Source: Patescibacteria group bacterium
GTDB taxonomy: Bacteria; Patescibacteriota; Dojkabacteria; JAKAPS01; JAJZLI01
DNA: 8,825 nucleotides
Assembly (NCBI GenBank): GCA_023380695.1
Contig: JAMCRT010000014.1
Span: 1 to 8,825, forward strand
Direction of reading: 5' to 3'
The notes beneath the pieces are model-generated. The model was not told where the DNA came from, searched no databases, and saw only the letters and a list, made by a program, of their open reading frames with translations. Both the position numbers and the translations under genes were made by a program. Shown piece after piece: positions 7,570 to 8,825 of the stretch (positions are counted from its first letter, which is position 1; each line of letters begins with the position of its first letter).

Positions 7570-7598
7570 AAGATAATACAAAATGAAGATTAAGTCAA
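7570..7598 (-). promoter_or_regulatory. Promoter of the pyrG-dcd-glyA-folD operon, apparently leaderless
   Basis: On the minus strand TTGACT (7598-7593) is followed after 17 bases by TATCTT (7575-7570), which ends eight bases before the pyrG ATG (7561). The -35 has five of six consensus bases, the -10 four. A better -10 hexamer, TATTAT (7578-7573), is offset by three bases but leaves only a 14-base spacer. Either choice puts the transcription start within a few bases of the ATG. Confidence 0.5.
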
Positions 7599-7625
7599 AT
7601 TATGGTAGAATTCCTATTAATAATC

Positions 7626-7631
7626 TATACT
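7626..7631 (+). promoter_or_regulatory. -10 box of the DUF192 gene, apparently leaderless
   Basis: TATACT matches five of six -10 bases and ends seven bases before the ATG at 7639. No convincing -35 lies 16-18 bases upstream (around 7603-7608 it reads tggtag), so this call rests on position and on the shared pattern with other genes. It is divergent from the pyrG promoter within a 77-base intergenic region. Confidence 0.4.
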
Positions 7632-7638
7632 ATATGAT

Positions 7639-8178
7639 ATGGATAAAAATATATTTATTTCGCTTACAAAATATTTATCAATACCTCTGATACTGATAAT
7701 CATATTGTTTTTTATTACAACATCAAATAAAAAGGTTGAAAATACAAATAACACTTACATACCAATAACAAATTCAGCAAAAATATCATATACTAAGGCT
7801 CACAACGAAAGACTTAATGAAAAAAATGCAGTAGTAAAGATAAATAATTTTAATATATTTGTAAAAATAGCAAAAACACAAACTGAGCAAAATATAGGAT
7901 TGATGCAAAAGAGAGCATTAAATATTAACCAGGGAATGTTGTTTATATTCACAACTAATACTATACATGATTTCTGGATGGCTTATACAAAAATACCCCT
8001 TGATATGGTATTTATCTCTCAAAATAAAAAAATTGAACAGATAATAAAGGCATATCCTTGTACTGGAAAAATGTGTATTGAATACCAACCTGTATTCAAT
8101 TCATTATATGTATTAGAACTAAGTCCCAAAGCAATAACAAAATTTAATATAAAAGTAGGGGATTTAATAAATTTTTAA
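7639..8178 (+). CDS. DUF192-family protein with an N-terminal membrane anchor
   Basis: A 179-residue protein. Residues about 12-28 form one hydrophobic segment (SIPLILIIILFFITT) after a short N-terminus with Lys, so it is probably an inner-membrane anchor with the rest outside. After a polar linker, residues about 64-178 match DUF192: VKIAKTQTEQNIGLMQK (75-91), GMLFIF (99-104), DFWMAYTKIPLDMVFI (111-126), YVLEL (157-161) and a final KVGDLI. The family is widespread and small-domain, with no established biochemical role that I can state with confidence. C141 and C146 (PCTGKMC) sit where many extracytoplasmic members carry a Cys pair and could form a disulfide (inference). There is no Shine-Dalgarno before the ATG. 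It stands alone between the divergent pyrG operon and the downstream tRNA genes. Confidence 0.88.
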   Translation: MDKNIFISLTKYLSIPLILIIILFFITTSNKKVENTNNTYIPITNSAKISYTKAHNERLNEKNAVVKINNFNIFVKIAKTQTEQNIGLMQKRALNINQGMLFIFTTNTIHDFWMAYTKIPLDMVFISQNKKIEQIIKAYPCTGKMCIEYQPVFNSLYVLELSPKAITKFNIKVGDLINF

Positions 8179-8210
8179 TCAATATCTTATTCAATTTCCA
8201 GTTATCTTTA

Positions 8211-8219
8211 TGCTACAAT
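8211..8219 (+). promoter_or_regulatory. Extended -10 promoter of the tRNA-His/tRNA-Arg unit
   Basis: TGC-TACAAT is an extended -10 element (TGn plus five of six consensus bases), which can work without a strong -35; none is obvious near 8191. It ends nine bases before the first base of tRNA-His (8229), so the primary transcript would carry almost no 5' leader. Confidence 0.5.
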
Positions 8220-8228
8220 ATCAAATAT

Positions 8229-8305
8229 GGTAAATGTAGCTCAGTTGGTAGAGCATCTGATTGTGGGCCAGAGGGTCGTGGGTTCGAACCCCACCATTTA
8301 CCCCA
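8229..8305 (+). tRNA. tRNA-His (anticodon GTG), CCA encoded
   Basis: The acceptor stem GTAAATG/CATTTAC pairs over seven bases, with an extra 5' G (8229) opposite discriminator C (8302), the His identity pair. The D arm is GCTC-AGTTGGTA-GAGC. The anticodon loop is TTGTGGG with GTG at 8263-8265. The T arm is GTGGG-TTCGAAC-CCCAC and the CCA (8303-8305) is encoded. The top pair of the anticodon stem next to the loop is an A-C mismatch (8260 with 8268), where E. coli has A-U. Confidence 0.95.
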
Positions 8306-8308
8306 TAT

Positions 8309-8382
8309 GCTTTCGTAGCTTAATCGGATAAAGCAACTCCCTTCTAAGGAGAAGACTGCAGGTTCGAGTCCTGCCGAGAGCG
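8309..8382 (+). tRNA. tRNA-Arg (anticodon TCT), CCA not encoded
   Basis: The acceptor stem GCTTTCG/CGAGAGC has one G-T pair. The D arm is GCTT-AATCGGATA-AAGC, the anticodon loop CTTCTAA with TCT at 8343-8345, and the T arm GCAGG-TTCGAGT-CCTGC, with discriminator G (8382). The outermost anticodon-stem pair is A-A. The next bases are TAT, so CCA must be added after transcription, unlike the neighbour. It reads AGA/AGG codons. It lies only three bases after tRNA-His and is probably co-transcribed with it. Confidence 0.95.
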
Positions 8383-8400
8383 TATTTTATATGTTTACTA

Positions 8401-8428
8401 TTGAATAAGTTCTATAAAAACATATAAT
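8401..8428 (+). promoter_or_regulatory. Promoter of the SemiSWEET-like gene, apparently leaderless
   Basis: TTGAAT (8401-8406) and a perfect TATAAT (8423-8428) are 16 bases apart. The -10 ends nine bases before ATG 8438, giving a leader of about two or three bases. This favours ATG 8438 over the in-frame TTG at 8432, which would lie upstream of the predicted start site. Confidence 0.55.
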
Positions 8429-8437
8429 ATATTGTAT

Positions 8438-8773
8438 ATGGCACAATCTCTATACAATATATATCACCATAATCAATTATTCAAAAAGAAAAATATCTTA
8501 GATGTATTTAGAAGAAGGGAAAAAACATTTTTTGATTACTTTATGTATGTCATTGGACTATCAACATCTGTTGTTACTCTGCCTCAAGTATATAATGTAT
8601 GGATACTACACAATACCTCAGGAATTTCTCTTATAAGTTGGCTATCATATGCTATATTATCTGTATTTTGGATAATATATGGCATTATAAGAAAAGAAAA
8701 AATAGTATTATTTAACTCTACAGGTTTATTTATAGTAAATTTTGCAGTAGCACTTGGAGTAATTTTAAAGTAA
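8438..8773 (+). CDS. SemiSWEET/PQ-loop family small membrane transporter
   Basis: A 111-residue protein with three predicted membrane segments at about 34-55, 65-83 and 88-109. The first holds the PQ motif (TLPQVYNVW, 47-55). The second has SGISLISWLSY (61-71) followed by FWIIYG (77-82), and the third begins with LFNSTG (91-96), whose Asn sits where SemiSWEETs bind substrate. One three-helix unit is the SemiSWEET pattern; such proteins work as dimers and bacterial members move sugars, but the substrate here is unknown. The N-terminal region of about 33 residues before the first helix is longer than in typical SemiSWEETs and basic (FKKKN, FRRREK), so either it is a real cytoplasmic extension or the true start lies nearer M36. 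The promoter position supports the longer form. No partner gene nearby suggests a pathway. Confidence 0.85.
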   Translation: MAQSLYNIYHHNQLFKKKNILDVFRRREKTFFDYFMYVIGLSTSVVTLPQVYNVWILHNTSGISLISWLSYAILSVFWIIYGIIRKEKIVLFNSTGLFIVNFAVALGVILK

Positions 8774-8795
8774 AATTATAAAATAATATAATTTT
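8772..8795 (+). terminator. AT-only inverted repeat after the SemiSWEET-like gene, possible weak terminator
   Basis: AAAATTATA (8772-8780) and TATAATTTT (8787-8795) are perfect reverse complements around a six-base loop, starting inside the stop codon. The stem has no G-C pair and no separate U tract, so a terminator role is weakly supported. The right arm also contains a TATAAT and abuts the following tRNA, so the segment could instead be promoter DNA. Confidence 0.25.
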
Positions 8796-8825
8796 GCACC
8801 TATAGCTCAGTCCTGATTCTTTGGT
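8796..8825 (+). tRNA. 5' end of a tRNA truncated by the window edge, with an apparent D-loop insertion
   Basis: GCACCTA-TA-GCTC-AGT looks like an acceptor strand, the two linker bases and a D-stem strand. A normal tRNA would continue TGGTAGAGC; here CCTGATTCTT comes between AGT and TGGT, where the window stops. Anticodon and amino acid cannot be told. It may be a real tRNA with an enlarged D loop, a degenerate copy, or an assembly artefact at a sequence end. Confidence 0.4.

Noticed and set aside
8171..8200. Terminator between the DUF192 gene and tRNA-His
   Set aside because: The stretch is AT-rich with T runs but I could not form a stable hairpin before them.
315..8773. Alternative genetic code (UGA as Gly or Trp)
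   Set aside because: All six complete protein genes are full length with no in-frame TGA and normal family lengths, and tryptophan is encoded by TGG. TGA is not used as a stop either, but six stops are too few to conclude anything.

Overview
The window is low-GC bacterial DNA with tightly packed, partly overlapping genes, compact proteins and no recognisable Shine-Dalgarno motifs at useful spacing. Together with a large secreted protein carrying VGIGT-type motifs, this suggests a small-genome bacterium of the Candidate Phyla Radiation (Patescibacteria) type. That assignment is inference: no marker gene is present. All six complete genes end in TAA or TAG and none has an in-frame TGA, so nothing points to the UGA-Gly code of Gracilibacteria/SR1.

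Layout. Bases 1-296 hold no intact gene but contain a possible frameshifted small ORF on the minus strand (51-202). Bases 315-3344 (+) encode a secreted protein of about 1009 residues: signal peptide, six N-terminal YTFG-type repeats, two arrays of 17-residue NSFxGQxAG repeats inside a duplicated super-module, and a compact beta-rich C-terminal domain. It converges on a four-gene minus-strand operon running from 7561 down to 3353: pyrG (CTP synthase), dcd (dCTP deaminase, probably bifunctional with dUTPase), glyA (serine hydroxymethyltransferase) and a divergent folD. Divergent from pyrG is a membrane-anchored DUF192 protein (7639-8178). It is followed by tRNA-His and tRNA-Arg three bases apart, a SemiSWEET-like PQ-loop protein (8438-8773), and what looks like the 5' end of another tRNA cut by the window edge.

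How the genes fit together. The operon is a nucleotide and one-carbon cassette. PyrG makes CTP. Dcd turns dCTP into dUMP (or dUTP). GlyA makes 5,10-methylene-tetrahydrofolate, the methyl donor for dUMP to dTMP. FolD normally links that folate pool to 10-formyl-tetrahydrofolate. No thymidylate synthase is in the window.

Most unusual signals. (1) Four protein genes have a -10-like box ending only 7-9 bases before the ATG, suggesting leaderless mRNAs; this also revises several start codons. (2) FolD keeps its scaffold but has lost several catalytic and cofactor-site residues. (3) The surface-protein gene carries a recent-looking internal duplication and variable 51-base repeats. (4) A short minus-strand ORF near the left edge would be restored by one extra A in a six-A run. 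(5) The tRNA at the right edge seems to have about 10 extra bases in its D loop.
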